DNA of 64,000 nt from Planctomycetota bacterium (GCA_022711755.1 JAKLEA010000021.1:1-64000); one strand, 5' to 3'; shown: positions 35,076-44,113, counted from the first letter of the stretch. Made by a program: numbers and translations. The notes: a model not told the origin generated them from the letters alone.

Positions 35076-36710
35076 TTGCGGACGAAGAAGTTGGTTCTTG
35101 TCTACCCGCCAGTGGCAGGCGTAACGTCCGCCCCGCTGGGCATTGCCTCGCTCAAGGGATACGTCGAGAAATCCCTGCCGCAATGGAGCGTAAGATGCCT
35201 GGACTTCAACCTTAGATCGTATGAGAAGGCGTTTGATCTGGCCCGACTGGGCCGATATCCCAGCGGGCGCGTCTACAGGGAAGGCATACTCGGCGAGATT
35301 GCTTTCACGCGCGCGGGAGACGTCTTCCGGGGCAAACATGACGAGGAGTTCTATACAAGGCCGGACAGATATTCGCTCTACGCTGATCTGCTGCTGCGCC
35401 TGATGCTGACGGAAGTCGGCGGGTACGAACAACTCCCGGCCGCTTATAGAGGCGAAGCGCCCATGCCGGAACAGATCGAAGAGTTCGCCGGAGAGATTGC
35501 GGAAGACAAACCGGACGCGCTCGGGATTTCAATCTGTTACAACCAGCAGACGTGGACGGGATTGTGCATAGCGAAGCGGGTGAAAGAGAAGACGGGAATA
35601 CCTGTAGTTTTCGGAGGCACTTTTTTCAGGACCGAGGGTGAGAGATTCCTGAACGATTTTCCGGAATCCGCCGACTTCGTGATTGCAGGGGAAGGTGAAC
35701 TGGCGTTGGCTGCTTTGCTCTCCGACCCCGGAAAGCCGGAGAGCGTGCCGTCGCTGACATGGCGTGAAGGCGGCAAGGCAAGGACCAATCCGATATCACT
35801 GATTAATGAGCTTGACGATCTTGGGCATCCGGATTTTTCCGACCTGGACATGCGGCGCTACTTCTCGCCCTCGCCGGTCGCGCCAGTACTGTCTTCAAGG
35901 GGGTGCTACTGGAGGCGGTGCGCTTTCTGCGTTCATTATAAGTCGGTCGGCCAGACTTATCGCTCGCACGGCATGGAGTTTCTGATTAACGAACTTAAAA
36001 GTCGGGTCGAGTCCGGAATACGGCATTTCTCATTCGTTGACGAGATGGTATCGCCCAAGCGTTTTCAGGAGATTGCGGACGCGATTCTTGACGCGGGATT
36101 GGACATAAGCTACTACGCGCTGGCAAAGCCGGTCAGACAATTCGATGAAGGTATCCTTGAGCGTATGAGTCAGTCCGGATGCCGATATCTTCTTTGGGGA
36201 CTGGAGAGTGGATCACAGCGGGTGCTGGACTTCATGGACAAGGGGACGGAGGTCGGCGAGATACAGCGCGTGTTCCGCGCAGCCCATGCCGCAGGGATCA
36301 TCAATCACGTTTTCGTAATGCCCGGATTCCCGACGGAGACCAAGCCGGAACTCGCGCAGACGCTGAGATTCCTGGAGAATAACCAGGACGTTATTTACGG
36401 GGTGCATAGAGGGTTGTTCCACCTGATGAAGGGATCGCCGGTTTTCGACGATCCGGAAAGATTCGGCATCGCGAAGACGTGGCCGGCGGGGCATTATCTC
36501 GAGAAGGAATGGCACGAGTTCGAATGCAGTCGGGGCATGAGCAGGCGGGAGGCGGAATATTATTACAACACGATCCTGCCCTATTTGAGCGCATTTAATG
36601 TTTATTCTCTGTCACTTGGGCACTTTCGGGATCATGCGCTGCTGATTTATGAGAAATCGAGCGACAGGCTGCGTCCGGAATCACGCCGGTTCCCGCTGGT
36701 TCCGTTTTGA
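35076..36710 (+). CDS. B12-binding-type radical SAM protein
   Basis: 544 residues from a TTG at 35076 that follows AGGAAAGGCGAGG. The N-terminal half has a B12-binding-like Rossmann fold (LVLVYPPVAGVTSAPLGIASL) without the DxHxxG histidine motif. The radical SAM cluster motif is RGCYWRRCAFC (Cys277, 282, 285), with four residues between the first two cysteines instead of three; the same spacing is known from some B12-binding radical SAM families. GLESGSQRVLDFMDKG is the usual SAM-binding stretch. The reaction is unknown. No RiPP precursor is seen next to it. It is the last gene of the 13-gene run. Confidence 0.85.
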   Translation: MRTKKLVLVYPPVAGVTSAPLGIASLKGYVEKSLPQWSVRCLDFNLRSYEKAFDLARLGRYPSGRVYREGILGEIAFTRAGDVFRGKHDEEFYTRPDRYSLYADLLLRLMLTEVGGYEQLPAAYRGEAPMPEQIEEFAGEIAEDKPDALGISICYNQQTWTGLCIAKRVKEKTGIPVVFGGTFFRTEGERFLNDFPESADFVIAGEGELALAALLSDPGKPESVPSLTWREGGKARTNPISLINELDDLGHPDFSDLDMRRYFSPSPVAPVLSSRGCYWRRCAFCVHYKSVGQTYRSHGMEFLINELKSRVESGIRHFSFVDEMVSPKRFQEIADAILDAGLDISYYALAKPVRQFDEGILERMSQSGCRYLLWGLESGSQRVLDFMDKGTEVGEIQRVFRAAHAAGIINHVFVMPGFPTETKPELAQTLRFLENNQDVIYGVHRGLFHLMKGSPVFDDPERFGIAKTWPAGHYLEKEWHEFECSRGMSRREAEYYYNTILPYLSAFNVYSLSLGHFRDHALLIYEKSSDRLRPESRRFPLVPF

Positions 36711-37081
36711 GACATAAGGTGTTCTCTCGGGAGCAGGGGGGAACCTGCTCTGTGTCTTCCATGTGAAGGTGTGAACTACTCATCTTCTTCGCCCCTCGAT
36801 CGGCGCGCAACCTTGCTCCCGGGGTGGTGAATTTCAAACAATGGATAAGGCCATGTGTGTTACGGCGCATTCCGTGAATTGTCTTGCCGCAGGCGCATCT
36901 CCGGACTAATATCACCCATACAAGGATCGGTATAAGCGCCGTTCCGCTGATGATTTCCATTCCACGCACCGTCCGCCCGGATAGTGATGGGTTTTATTCC
37001 TGACGAACGGCACATGGAGAGTCGGGATACACTGATGGCCTCAGAGCCTGGCAACAGTAGCCGTCCAACGGAAGGCCGAGC
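36711..37081 (+). other. 371-nt gap with hairpin upstream of the MgtE-N/CBS gene
   Basis: No credible coding region. A perfect 7-bp hairpin GAGCAGG-ggggaa-CCTGCTC lies at 36731-36750, 21 nt after the radical SAM stop, without a U-run. GGCCT (37037) and AGGCC (37072) could form a stem enclosing CCGTCCAACGG directly before the start codon. I compared it by eye with M-box, yybP-ykoY, cobalamin and fluoride riboswitch cores and found no match. It could be an unrecognised leader RNA for the metal-transport pair. Confidence 0.4.
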
Positions 37082-38359
37082 ATGCGGACAGCGGGAAATA
37101 CGGAGTACTCCACCCATTTCTTCAGCCACCTGCAAGGGCTGCCTGTCCGTTATGCGGGAACCGACCGCGTATTTGGAAAACTGACCGACCTTATCGGGCG
37201 CCCAGCCGAGACATATCTTGAAATAACAAAGCTTGTTGTCAGCCCAAAGGCCGGCGGACCTGAAGTCGCGATTGATCTGCGCCAGTTGGCCGAGTTCGCC
37301 CCGCCAAGAATATTTCTACCCACAGGGGAGGAAAGATATCCGGCGATGGCCCCTGGCAGCAGCGAAATCCGACTGACGCGGGAAATACTCGACCACCAGA
37401 TTGTTGACACCGCCGGCGTGCGCGTTTATCGCGTCAATGATATCTCGATCATGCTGACCGAGGGCAAGGCGATCCTGGGCCACGTGGACGTGGGATTCAG
37501 CGGACTGCTGCGGAGGCTCGGTTTCGAGAAGCCCGTGGCTTGGTTTGCCTCCTGGGCGTTGGGCATAAAGATGCGCGACCGCTTCATCAGTTGGCGATTT
37601 GTGCAAACTCTGCCGGACATGACGGGCGGCAAGCTGGCGCTCAAGCTTGCCATGCCGTTCCGCCGGCTTGCAAACCTGCATCCGGTTGACCTTGCCCGAA
37701 TCCTTGAGGAACTGGACGGAAGCGAGAGAGAGATATTCTTTTATCTGATGGACCATGAAACTGCGGCTGAGGTCCTCGAAGTCGCGGAGCCGGAGGTTCA
37801 GCGCCAGATCATAAAAGGTATTGACACAGACCGCGCCGCCGACGTTCTTGAGAAAATGTCCCCCGCCGAGGTGACGGACATTCTTGGAGACCTGCCGGCA
37901 AGCGACGCCGCAGAACTCCTCAAGGAGATGGAACCCGAAGCCGCCGATGACGTGCGGGAACTGCTCAAGCACGACAAGGAAGAGGGCGGGGGGCTTATGA
38001 CGACGGCCTTCGCGTCATTCAGCCCTGAGACAACCGCCGGGGAGGTGATGGCCCGTTTGAAAGGAATTGCTGAGGAATGCGACGTGGTCTCCTACTTCTA
38101 CGTGGTCGGCGCGGAAAACAAGCTGCTCGGCGTGGTGAATATGCGCAAGCTGATTCTGAGCGACTCCGACGCGGCGTTGAAGGACATAATGTCAACGCAC
38201 ATGGTGACTGCCCAGACCGACACGGACAAGGATGACATAGCGCGCATGTTTGCGAAATACGGGCTTCGCGCGATTCCGGTTGTCAACGAAAAAGGCTCAA
38301 TCGTTGGCGTCATCAGATTCAAGGACCTTGTGGAGGCGGTGGCTCCGGAACTGGGCTGA
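37082..38359 (+). CDS. PRC-barrel / MgtE-N / CBS domain protein
   Basis: 425 residues. Two PRC-barrel-like segments (about 18-80 and 95-150; REILDHQIVDTAGVRVYRVND), then an MgtE intracellular N domain (about 190-295; LDGSEREIFFYLMDHETAAEV, MSPAEVTDILGDLPASDAAELL) and a CBS pair (about 300-425). The MgtE membrane domain is missing. In MgtE these cytosolic domains sense Mg2+ and gate the pore. Here they stand alone, 7 nt before an Nramp-type transporter, and probably regulate it in trans. GGAAGG precedes the ATG. Confidence 0.88.
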   Translation: MRTAGNTEYSTHFFSHLQGLPVRYAGTDRVFGKLTDLIGRPAETYLEITKLVVSPKAGGPEVAIDLRQLAEFAPPRIFLPTGEERYPAMAPGSSEIRLTREILDHQIVDTAGVRVYRVNDISIMLTEGKAILGHVDVGFSGLLRRLGFEKPVAWFASWALGIKMRDRFISWRFVQTLPDMTGGKLALKLAMPFRRLANLHPVDLARILEELDGSEREIFFYLMDHETAAEVLEVAEPEVQRQIIKGIDTDRAADVLEKMSPAEVTDILGDLPASDAAELLKEMEPEAADDVRELLKHDKEEGGGLMTTAFASFSPETTAGEVMARLKGIAEECDVVSYFYVVGAENKLLGVVNMRKLILSDSDAALKDIMSTHMVTAQTDTDKDDIARMFAKYGLRAIPVVNEKGSIVGVIRFKDLVEAVAPELG

Positions 38360-38366
38360 CGCGGCG

Positions 38367-39653
38367 ATGGAAGAAAAAAGAACGTTAAGGCAAAGGCTCG
38401 CACTGATGGCCGCAGTCGTCGGCCCGGGGATAATCACCGCGAACGTGGATAACGACGCGGGCGGCATTGCCACCTACTCCATCGCCGGAGCGCATTTCGG
38501 ATACACGCTGATCTGGTCTCTGATCCCCATTGCCATAAGCCTTGTCGTCATTCAGGAGATGTGCAACCGCATGGGCGTCATCACGGGCAAGGGGCTGAGC
38601 GCGCTGATCCGGGAGCGCTTCGGCGTGAAGCCGATCTTTTACATCCTTCTTGCCCTGCTTTTCACGAACCTGGGAAATATTCTGGCCGAGTTTGCCGGAA
38701 TCGCGGCCAGCGTGGACATTCTTATGCTGGGCGGCAGCGGCGCGGAACATACAAGTCTCCAGTACGCCCTGCGCCAGTTCGCCGTCATCGCAGCCGCAGT
38801 CTTCGTCTGGCTGCTGCTGCTGAAGGGGACCTACAAGTCGGTTGAAAGGATATTCCTGGGCGCATGCGTCTTCTACGTCAGTTACATAATCGCAGGCGTG
38901 CTGGCCAAACCGGATTGGAACCAGGTCGCCGCGGAAACCATTTATCCTTTGCGCGGATTGAAACCTGGCATCGTTCCTTCCGCCTACCTTATCATGCTGG
39001 TCGGCCTGATCGGCACGACGATCGCGCCCTGGATGCAATTCTATCAGCAGGCATCCGTCGCCGAAAAGGGCATCCACATGGAGGACTACGCATACTCGAA
39101 ACTCGATACTTATCTCGGCGGAATACTCGTCAATGTAGTCGCATTCTTCATCATTGTTCTGTGCGGGGCCACTCTTTATCAGAATCACGTCAGAGTGGAA
39201 ACGGCTGACCAGGCGGCAAACGCCCTGGCTCCGCTTGCCGGCAAGTATTGCAGCTACCTGTTCGCATTCGGTCTCCTGAACGCAAGCCTGTTCGCCGCGT
39301 CAATCCTGCCCCTGAGCACGTCCTATTCCGTTTGCGAAGGTCTGGGGTGGGAGTCAGGGGTTGATCGCAGTTTCGCCGACGCGCCGCATTTCTACACCAT
39401 TTATACCGTGCTGATTCTCTGCGGAGCGGGAACCATCTTCATCCCGCCTGATAAACTGGTCGGCGTTATGCTCGTGTCCCAGGTGATCAACGGACTGATG
39501 CTGCCCCTGGTGCTCATTTTCATGCTGCGCCTGGCGAACGATCCGGAGATCATGGGGAAATTCGTCAATAATCGCTTCCAGAACGGGATATGCGTCCTGA
39601 CCATCACACTGGTTGTCGTAAGCTCAGTGGCGGCTATCGTTCAGTTATTTTGA
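38367..39653 (+). CDS. Nramp-family divalent cation transporter, non-canonical
   Basis: 428 residues, about 11 membrane helices. The ATG at 38367 is 7 nt after the CBS gene. The helix-1 metal motif, DPGN in Mn/Fe transporters, is DNDAGG (28-33), and the helix-6 MPH motif is APW (220-222), so the methionine that selects transition metals is absent. Nramp relatives with such changes include the Mg2+ transporters (NRMT). With the MgtE-N/CBS partner, Mg2+ or another hard cation is a more likely substrate than Mn2+. The 3' end overlaps that of the convergent gene by 13 nt. Confidence 0.88.
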   Translation: MEEKRTLRQRLALMAAVVGPGIITANVDNDAGGIATYSIAGAHFGYTLIWSLIPIAISLVVIQEMCNRMGVITGKGLSALIRERFGVKPIFYILLALLFTNLGNILAEFAGIAASVDILMLGGSGAEHTSLQYALRQFAVIAAAVFVWLLLLKGTYKSVERIFLGACVFYVSYIIAGVLAKPDWNQVAAETIYPLRGLKPGIVPSAYLIMLVGLIGTTIAPWMQFYQQASVAEKGIHMEDYAYSKLDTYLGGILVNVVAFFIIVLCGATLYQNHVRVETADQAANALAPLAGKYCSYLFAFGLLNASLFAASILPLSTSYSVCEGLGWESGVDRSFADAPHFYTIYTVLILCGAGTIFIPPDKLVGVMLVSQVINGLMLPLVLIFMLRLANDPEIMGKFVNNRFQNGICVLTITLVVVSSVAAIVQLF

Positions 39654-41677
39654 ATCCTTGCCTGTAATTCCTGAATCCGCCTTGCCGCCTCGTTGGCCTC
39701 CGGGATTCTATTCTGTTCGATATAAAGTTTGTTTAATGCCATAAGGGCTGGAATATATGAGGGATATTTTGCGGCGCATTCCTTGAACTTCATCTCCGCG
39801 TCCACAGGCCTGCCCATCGAATATAGCGTGCGTCCTGTTTCGACCATTATCTCCGCGCTCAGTCCGGAATCCAGATACTCAGCTCTGCGGAATGCTTCCA
39901 TTGCCTCAGTGTTTCTCTTCAATCCGCGCATGCATCGCCCGGCGCCCATCAACGCGCCGGCGCTCGGTCCGCGAATCGCCATGGCCTGCTCGAAATGCTG
40001 CAATGCGTAATGGAGATCGTTTTGGAGGATCAACATGTTTCCGAGCGCAAGGTGCGCAAGCGCGCATTGCGGGTCTTCGGCCAGTTTGGCTCTAAGCTCC
40101 TCGATGATCGCAGGCGCATCCCCCGGCGCAATAGGGGCTGAGGACATGAGAAACGGATTCGTCCTCCGGAAAGGACGTTTAGCCGTCAGCGCAGCGTTTT
40201 CAGGCGTGTTTCTGACGGCTATCACTGTCAAATCATCCCAATAGACGGCCACCCACTTGTCTCCCGCGAACAAGTGGCTCCCGTCGAATGGAACGATCAT
40301 GTCCAGGAAAAGGTAATTCACCCTCCAGCGGTTCAGAATGTTCTCCCATCCCGGCTGGCCGGTAATAACGGCCCGATTCTGCGCGGCGATGTCGGTCCCG
40401 CAGACGTCGTTTCGTCCGTCAATGAAGACCTTGTCCTTCGGGTGAAGCAGCCATTCGAGATACCCGCCGGCGGCGTAGGTATTAAATACCCGCCCGGGAA
40501 TCGGCTCACGCTTTAAAAACTCTCCGGCCTTCGCGAAGGTCAACGCCGGATCAAGCTGAAGCCCGAAATCTCTCCATTTCCACTGCAATCCGGCAATCGC
40601 CGCGGAAAAGACTCCCGCCCATGCTATGGCCTTCCTCACTCTGGTCGTATTATAAATTGGAACCTTACGCGTCACCGCGCGCGCGGCAAGCTCCGCCAGC
40701 CTGACGCACACGACCGGGGCGGCCGCGATCGCGAAGAACTCCAGATGCCGACGCGACTGGATGCTCATCGCCCCCAGGGACAGGATTTTCATAATCCCCT
40801 CAGCCGCAACGCCGCGCGAAATGACCGTTATCACCGCAAGAGCGGCAAAAGCCCAGAACGGATAAAGATACGCCTCTCCCCCCGGCGGCGCCCATTCGCT
40901 GACCTGCTTCACGAACTCGAATTTCCGGTAGACCGTCAGCGGGTAGGCGTGCGCCTTCAGCCCGAAGGGATTGACAAGAGACGTCAGGAAGCCGACCCCC
41001 AACGCGATGGCGAAGTCCGCGGCCAGCGCCTTTTCCCCTTCATCGGAGGACATCCGCAGGGACGCCTTCGGCAATCCGGGAAAGAGCGCTCCGATCATAC
41101 TGATTCCCAGAATTCCAAATCCCATAAGGAATCCGACATGAAGGTTCGCCCACAGAAGGAAGATGATGCCGGAGATCAGACATAATCCGGAACGTCCGTA
41201 TCGTCTGCATGGCCCTCCCCCCGCGTCGCGTCTGGCATGACGGACGCATATCAGACAGACCAGCGCGAAAAATGCCCATGAGAAGATCAGCGGACGCGAC
41301 AGCATCCGGCAGTGCATGACCAGAACGCAAGCCAAGGAGGAAGCCGCCGCCGCGTTTCCGCTTCCCCCCAGCTCGATTGAGGTTGTATAGACAAGAAGGC
41401 ATGCCAGGGCGAAAAGCGCAGCCCTGAGGAGGATAACACCTCCAATACCGGAAACGCCGTGGACGATGTATAAGATGACCCCTGCCCCCCATCCGTGGTT
41501 CACCCATACGGTTCCGTCGGCTGTGTAGGTGAACATGTCGCGCCGGGGGATCTCATGATTCAGGACAACATGGCGTCCGTATGCCATGTGCGTCCAGAGA
41601 TCGGCGTCCGCCTCGATTGTCACGGCGGACAGGAATGCGCCGATGAAGACAATGACTGGAAGCATAAAGCGGGACAT
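39641..41677 (-). CDS. Polytopic membrane protein with C-terminal TPR repeats
   Basis: 678 residues from the ATG at 41677 (MSRFMLPVIVFIGAFL). About nine membrane helices occupy residues 1-390, with an acidic first loop (IEADADLWTHMAYG) that recalls the Asp/Glu-rich loop of GT-C glycosyltransferases. A soluble segment and four or so TPR repeats (about 560-678; ALAHLALGNMLILQNDLHYALQHFEQAM) follow. The family layout occurs in Planctomycetes-type genomes without assigned function. A lipid-linked sugar transferase is possible but not shown. Confidence 0.7.
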   Translation of the reverse strand: MSRFMLPVIVFIGAFLSAVTIEADADLWTHMAYGRHVVLNHEIPRRDMFTYTADGTVWVNHGWGAGVILYIVHGVSGIGGVILLRAALFALACLLVYTTSIELGGSGNAAAASSLACVLVMHCRMLSRPLIFSWAFFALVCLICVRHARRDAGGGPCRRYGRSGLCLISGIIFLLWANLHVGFLMGFGILGISMIGALFPGLPKASLRMSSDEGEKALAADFAIALGVGFLTSLVNPFGLKAHAYPLTVYRKFEFVKQVSEWAPPGGEAYLYPFWAFAALAVITVISRGVAAEGIMKILSLGAMSIQSRRHLEFFAIAAAPVVCVRLAELAARAVTRKVPIYNTTRVRKAIAWAGVFSAAIAGLQWKWRDFGLQLDPALTFAKAGEFLKREPIPGRVFNTYAAGGYLEWLLHPKDKVFIDGRNDVCGTDIAAQNRAVITGQPGWENILNRWRVNYLFLDMIVPFDGSHLFAGDKWVAVYWDDLTVIAVRNTPENAALTAKRPFRRTNPFLMSSAPIAPGDAPAIIEELRAKLAEDPQCALAHLALGNMLILQNDLHYALQHFEQAMAIRGPSAGALMGAGRCMRGLKRNTEAMEAFRRAEYLDSGLSAEIMVETGRTLYSMGRPVDAEMKFKECAAKYPSYIPALMALNKLYIEQNRIPEANEAARRIQELQARIQNN

Positions 41678-41782
41678 GTTCCGGGCCTCATGCCCCTTTT
41701 CCGGGTTTAGGATATCAGCTTTTTCAGGCGGAGGGGGCATCTGGTCGGAGACGGGTTGCGCGGGAACATGTGACGCCCGGCG

Positions 41783-42661
41783 TCAGCCCAGCTTCAGCTC
41801 CTCCAGCATCCGTTTCGTTGTGCGGATCACCTCAAGGACGCCCTTCTGCCCCTTCGGCCTTTTTGATTTTGGAAGCGCGCCGTAGTGGGGGTCCAGCGTC
41901 ACAACTCCGCTGAAGCCATGCGCGAAAAGCCCGTTTAAGACCAGCTCGTGAGGGAATTCGTCCTCGCCCGCGACGGCGAACGAACCGAAGGCATTGGGCA
42001 TTTTGGGATCTGAATCCGCGCCCACGACGTGGACTTCCATTACGTATTCCGCAAGCTCGCCGAGATTGGTGCTGCTGGGGTGCTCGCCAACGCGCCACGC
42101 GTTGACGGGGTCCCATGCCACGCGAAGATTGTTGTGGCCGGAGCGCTTGCATGCGTCAACCAGTTCGTCGCTTGTGGCCGTCAGCGTCGGCGGCTCGTTC
42201 TCGACAAGCAGGTAGCGATCATAAGCCCCGGCAATCTCCGCGTATCGCGTCAGGCAGGATGCGTTGTAATCAAGGATTCGCTGCCGCTCCTCGGGACTCA
42301 TTTCGTACCAATGCTCCGGACGTGTGAGCGAGTAGACGCGGATGGTTGGCGCGTCAAGCTCATCGGCGTAGCGCGCCAGCCTTTCGACCGTCTCCTCCAT
42401 CCGTTTCTGGTGCCCCGGATCAAGAATGTCATAACCGCCCAGAAGCGGATTTACGCCGGTCGAGGCTATGCAATTGACGCTGAGTGACTGCTCCGCAAGA
42501 ATATCCGCTATCGAGGACGACGCGCACCCCGGGAGCGAGTCCGTATTGTCTTCCCCAACCCGCGTGCGGATGTTGATGGTTTCAAATCCCAACTCGACTG
42601 TATGGTCGAGCGCCTGCTCGAATGGGCAGCCGAACGCGTCGGTGAAGATGGACAGTTTCAT
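41783..42661 (-). CDS. Sugar phosphate isomerase/epimerase family protein (TIM barrel)
   Basis: 292 residues from the ATG at 42661, preceded by AGGAG. Xylose-isomerase-like TIM barrel (MKLSIFTDAFG; ENEPPT; AWDPVNAW; EVHVVGAD), with the family's metal ligands probably Glu (ENEPP), Asp (WDP) and His (VHVVG). These enzymes isomerise or epimerise sugars and their oxidised derivatives; the substrate cannot be read. An upstream hairpin GTTCCG/CGGAAC (42675-42695) lies in its leader. Confidence 0.82.
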   Translation of the reverse strand: MKLSIFTDAFGCPFEQALDHTVELGFETINIRTRVGEDNTDSLPGCASSSIADILAEQSLSVNCIASTGVNPLLGGYDILDPGHQKRMEETVERLARYADELDAPTIRVYSLTRPEHWYEMSPEERQRILDYNASCLTRYAEIAGAYDRYLLVENEPPTLTATSDELVDACKRSGHNNLRVAWDPVNAWRVGEHPSSTNLGELAEYVMEVHVVGADSDPKMPNAFGSFAVAGEDEFPHELVLNGLFAHGFSGVVTLDPHYGALPKSKRPKGQKGVLEVIRTTKRMLEELKLG

Positions 42662-43022
42662 ATGAGTCTCCTGTGTTCCGTTCCGGTGGCGGAACGCGTC
42701 TCGCTCATCCGCATTCTCACAATTACACATTAGCCAACGTAGCCGGACATTGCAAGCCATCTCATGTCGGGCGATTTCTGGCGAAAGCTTCGCTGCACAA
42801 GCCCGTGGTTAACTGGAAGCATATCCCGTCCGCGTTGGCGCACTCCTATAACAGCTAACAGCCCGAGATCGGTTTTCGTTTGCATAAAGGCCTGTAGGCG
42901 GGTATTTTAAGATGTTCTGCCGGCTTCTGAGAAGCTTTCCGTCCGCTCCACCTGATCGTTCCCGGGATGAACGACAAGGGCAAGGACGGTCTGATCGTGA
43001 TTGGGCAAGAGGTACACTTACA
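42662..43022. other. 361-nt divergent intergenic region
   Basis: Separates the isomerase (minus) from the aldolase (plus). It contains the GTTCCG/CGGAAC hairpin at 42675-42695 and a weak plus-strand promoter, but no coding region or RNA gene that I recognise. Confidence 0.5.
42880..42908 (+). promoter_or_regulatory. Weak promoter for the aldolase gene
   Basis: TTGCAT (42880-42885), 17-nt spacer, TATTTT (42903-42908). Matches to consensus are partial. Confidence 0.3.
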
Positions 43023-43979
43023 ATGTTCCGCGAAAGCATCAAGGTTCTCGACTGCACGCTTCGGGACGGAGGAATCTGCAACAACTGGGATTTCAGTGTT
43101 GAGACCGTCAGGGCGATCTACAAAGCCCTTTCGGACGCGGGAGTGGACTATATGGAGTTCGGCTACCGCGCCTCCAAGAAGCAGTTTCCCCCCAGCGAAT
43201 CGGGACTTTGGCGCTATTGCGACGACGACGTCGTCAGGAAAGCCATCGAGGGCATCGAAAGCAACATGAAGCTTGGCTTCATGGTTGATGTAGGCCGCGT
43301 GGAACTTGACGCGGTTCTGCCCGCCGACCAAAGCGTTTTCGATTTCATTCGCGTAGCCTGCTACGTCAAGGAAGTGGACAAGGCCATTTTCCTCGTAAAT
43401 CATTTTAACGATAAGGGTTACAACACAACAATCAATCTGATGGCCATATCGCAGTCAATGGACGTCCGCTTGGACGAAGCTCTCCAGCAGATTCAGGAGG
43501 AGACCCGCTGTTTCGCCGTCTACGCGGTTGACAGCTTCGGCTCCATCTACTGCGAGGACATTGACTTCATCATGTCCAAGTTCCAGTCGCAACTGAAGGA
43601 CAAGATCATCGGCTTCCATGGCCACAACAACCAGCAACTGGCCTACGCCAACTCGATCCAGGCAATCATCCGCGGCGCGGACATTCTGGACGCGACGATC
43701 TACGGTCTGGGCCGGGCGGCCGGCAACTGCCCGCTGGAACTGCTTCTGTCTTTTCTGAAGAATCCCAAATACAACGTCAGGCCGATACTGGACGTCATCG
43801 CGTCGCACTTCATCCCCCTCGGCGAAAAGATCGAATGGGGATACCTGATACCTTACATGATAACCGGCGCCCTGAACGAGCACCCGCGTCCGGCCATGAC
43901 TATGATGGATTCTCCGACCGAACGGAACAAGTTCAGGGAGCTTTACGACAGTCTGACAAGCGACGAAGACGCGCCATAG
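43023..43979 (+). CDS. DRE-TIM metallolyase (4-hydroxy-2-oxovalerate aldolase-like)
   Basis: 318 residues from the ATG at 43023, preceded by AGAGG. The signature LDCTLRDGG near the N-terminus and the metal-binding FHGHNNQQLAYANS block, followed by IYGLGRAAGNCPLE, place it with HMG-CoA lyase, citramalate synthase and 4-hydroxy-2-oxovalerate aldolases (MhpE/DmpG). No acylating aldehyde dehydrogenase partner is nearby, so the aldolase of aromatic degradation is unlikely. Carbon-carbon bond cleavage or formation on a 2-oxo acid is expected; the exact substrate is unknown. Confidence 0.85.
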   Translation: MFRESIKVLDCTLRDGGICNNWDFSVETVRAIYKALSDAGVDYMEFGYRASKKQFPPSESGLWRYCDDDVVRKAIEGIESNMKLGFMVDVGRVELDAVLPADQSVFDFIRVACYVKEVDKAIFLVNHFNDKGYNTTINLMAISQSMDVRLDEALQQIQEETRCFAVYAVDSFGSIYCEDIDFIMSKFQSQLKDKIIGFHGHNNQQLAYANSIQAIIRGADILDATIYGLGRAAGNCPLELLLSFLKNPKYNVRPILDVIASHFIPLGEKIEWGYLIPYMITGALNEHPRPAMTMMDSPTERNKFRELYDSLTSDEDAP

Positions 43980-43982
43980 CAG

Positions 43983-44011
43983 TTGACGCCGCCGCTCGAC
44001 GGTCGTATCCT
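43983..44011 (+). promoter_or_regulatory. Promoter for the hydrolase gene
   Basis: TTGACG (43983-43988), 17-nt spacer, TATCCT (44006-44011). Transcription would start near 44018, giving a leader of about 120 nt. Confidence 0.4.
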
Positions 44012-44081
44012 CAATTATAGTGGAAGCGATCATCCCGCGCCCGCGATGAATCTGTCGCGCGGCTGCGGAAATAAGAAATCC

Positions 44082-44113
44082 GTCCCCGCCCGCGCCTGAC
44101 GCCGGGCGGGGAC
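44082..44113 (+). promoter_or_regulatory. 11-bp GC-rich hairpin in the hydrolase leader
   Basis: GTCCCCGCCCG (44082-44092) pairs perfectly with CGGGCGGGGAC (44103-44113) around a 10-nt loop. It ends shortly before the ribosome site CGGAGG and has no U-run, so it may stabilise the mRNA or limit translation rather than terminate. Confidence 0.5.

Noticed and set aside
16578-36710. Quinoprotein (PQQ) dehydrogenases
   Set aside because: The propellers lack recognisable PQQ-binding and Ca2+ ligands and the window has no pqq biosynthesis genes.
36711-37081. M-box, yybP-ykoY, cobalamin or fluoride riboswitch
   Set aside because: None of the conserved cores I remember is present; kept only as an unclassified leader.
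36711-37081. RiPP precursor next to the radical SAM gene
   Set aside because: No short frame with a ribosome site, leader-like sequence or Cys/Ser/Thr-rich core is visible.
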